From the NCBI RefSeq assembly GCF_047511655.1, contig NC_133397.1, positions 122,415,308 to 122,479,307 of the forward strand: 64,000 nt of DNA, written 5' to 3'. Each line of letters opens with the position of its first letter. Within the stretch, counting starts at the first letter, position 1. The position numbers were made by a program, and so were the translations under genes. This document shows, one piece after another, positions 62,784-64,000 of this stretch. Below the pieces are notes generated by a model. That model did no database searches, was not told the origin of the DNA, and saw only the letters and a program-made list of their open reading frames with translations. This stretch comes from Castor canadensis (Eukaryota; Chordata; Mammalia; Rodentia; Castoridae).

Positions 62784-62814
62784 AAAAATGATCAGCAAGT
62801 CCTTTTCTGTTAAA

Positions 62815-63300
62815 AATAATAAAGTATTCTTTACTTTAAAGTATAAATAATAAAATATGAAGCCTATTTAAAACTCTAAACAATATTGAAAATATGGAGA
62901 AAATACACAAAAGTCATGTCTAATTTTACTCTCCAGCAACAAGCACTGTTTGATTTTTTATGGAAAGCCTTCTAGATATCTCTATATGAAGACATGCATG
63001 TTCTTGCACAAACACAAGATGATTTTAAATAAAGTGAGCATGGATATATGAGAAGTTTGATAACCTCTGTTTTCTCTTAATAGGCAAGTCGTAATTTTAT
63101 ATTTTAATACATAAAGAGCTATAAAATCATTTTAATGGTTGCATAATCTTCCATTGAGGGAATATATCATGATTTATTTAACAAATTTTCCATTGAAGAA
63201 AATCATTTTTTCAATTTTGATGGCTATCAACAGCACTGAGATAAATACTGTGTGCATGTATCTATGCTGTTATGTGATCTTTACTAATCTATAAGAAAAA
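62815..63300 (-). mobile_element. Old L1 (L1M5-like) 3' region
   Basis: Antisense L1 order: G-G-T-T-G-C-A-T-A-A-T-C-T-T-C-C-A-T-T-G near 63137, A-T-G-A-T-T-T-A-T-T-T-A-A-C near 63169, then G-A-G-A-T-A-A-A-T-A-C-T-G-T. Confidence 0.65.
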
Positions 63301-63304
63301 CAGC

Positions 63305-63575
63305 TCCTGTGCTTTTATTTCTATTTTGCAAACTCTCAGATGATTTTAAAAATAAACTAGAGAGCATCAAAAAAAATATCCGTATTTAGGTGGAAATGTT
63401 CAAAAGATAATGCATACAGAGGATCAAGATTAAGTCCTTACACAGAACACGAGGCTTTCCTGTGTGTGACCTTCCCCTAACTTCCAGCCTCACCTTTCAT
63501 CATCCTTGATCTTGAATTTCAGCTCCAGCAAACTGAATTGCCCATACCTTCTAAGATATTCCATATCTTAAAATG
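63305..63575. other. Unassigned spacer
   Basis: Nothing recognised. Confidence 0.35.
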
Positions 63576-63577
63576 TG

Positions 63578-63872
63578 TCCTATATCTGTGGACTCAACCA
63601 ATGAGACCAAAAATATCCAGAAAAAAATGCATCTGTACTGAATATATACAGATTTTTTTGGTCATTATTCCCTAATCAATACATTATAGCAATTATTTCT
63701 ATAGCGTCTACCTGGTATTAGATGTGATCAGTTATCTAGAGATAATTTAAAGTATTCAGGAGGATGCATATAGGTTATAGGCAAATACCATGCCACTTTA
63801 TAGGGGACTACAGCATCTGTAGATTTTGGTACCCCAGGGTCCGTCCCAACAGACACCAAGGGACAACTGTAC
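63578..63872. mobile_element. Tigger-like DNA transposon remnant (non-autonomous)
   Basis: Collinear with a Tigger/MER-type consensus I remember: T-C-T-G-T-A-C-T-G-A-A-T near 63631, C-A-T-T-A-T-T-C-C-C-T-A-A near 63663, T-C-T-A-G-A-G-A-T-A-A-T-T-T-A-A-A-G near 63735, ending in A-G-G-G-A-C-A-A-C-T-G-T-A-C. No transposase is present. Confidence 0.78.
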
Positions 63873-63929
63873 CTGTTTATGTGCCAGTGTCCCCCACTAG
63901 TCAAGGAGATCTTTGATGACAAAAAATTA

Positions 63930-64000
63930 TCTTAATTATCTTATAGCACTTTCTACCTGGCATCCAATAGATGTCATAAATGTCTGTTGAATGAAGAAAT
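63930..64000 (+). mobile_element. L2 3' end remnant at the window edge
   Basis: Sense L2 3' order: T-A-C-C-T-G-G-C-A-T-C-C-A-A-T-A-G, then G-T-C-T-G-T-T-G-A-A-T-G-A-A-G. Confidence 0.65.

Overview
The window is mammalian nuclear DNA, and almost certainly rodent. The one protein-coding gene I can support is S1PR1, the sphingosine-1-phosphate receptor 1. It lies on the minus strand near the left edge, with its coding sequence at 3138 down to 1990. The rodent call rests on abundant SINEs built from a 7SL-RNA-derived (B1/Alu-like) monomer joined to a tRNA-Ala-related (ID-like) monomer, and on the receptor reading Y-K-A-E-Y at residues 291-295, which I recall from mouse, where human has F-R-A-E-Y. 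I see no mouse-type B2 elements. The SINE consensus resembles what I remember from beaver (Castor) more than kangaroo rat or murids. The species call is an inference; all family names here come from memory, not from a search.

Layout. 1-540: downstream flank. About 545-5350: S1PR1, read right to left. It has a CpG-rich promoter and probable non-coding first exon (about 5350-5057, ending at a good splice donor), one intron of about 1.8 kb, and a second exon holding the short 5' leader, the intronless 382-codon reading frame and a 3' UTR of about 1.4 kb. This two-exon arrangement matches the known gene. 5460-6980: GC-rich upstream flank. 6980-64000: about 57 kb of upstream intergenic DNA with no convincing gene. 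It is filled with interspersed repeats of several ages: L2 and MIR remnants, old L1 3' ends, MLT1/MaLR-like LTR scraps, two Tigger-like DNA transposon remnants, one probable processed retrocopy of an mRNA 3' UTR, and about 70 rodent SINEs.

The most informative structure outside the gene is in the repeats. SINEs occur as single tRNA-like units, as 7SL+tRNA dimers and as 7SL+7SL+tRNA trimers, several with intact target-site duplications. Four very short insertions (29 to 117 bp) share the 3' terminus of a lineage-specific retrotransposon, probably L1. Each is flanked by a perfect 11-15 bp target-site duplication and all four point the same way. A GGAA microsatellite of about 215 bp is the overgrown tail of one SINE. 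In and next to S1PR1, a GT-repeat block is tandemly duplicated exactly at the probable exon 2 splice acceptor, and CT/GA tracts sit in the 3' UTR and just upstream of the promoter.

I found no new multi-gene system. There are no CRISPR arrays, operons, tRNA genes or intact proviruses. The SINE-poor stretches (5.5-6.9 kb, 24.7-27.0 kb, 51.4-54.3 kb, 59.2-60.5 kb and 60.7-62.5 kb) are where I would look first for S1PR1 regulatory elements, but the sequence alone does not prove any.
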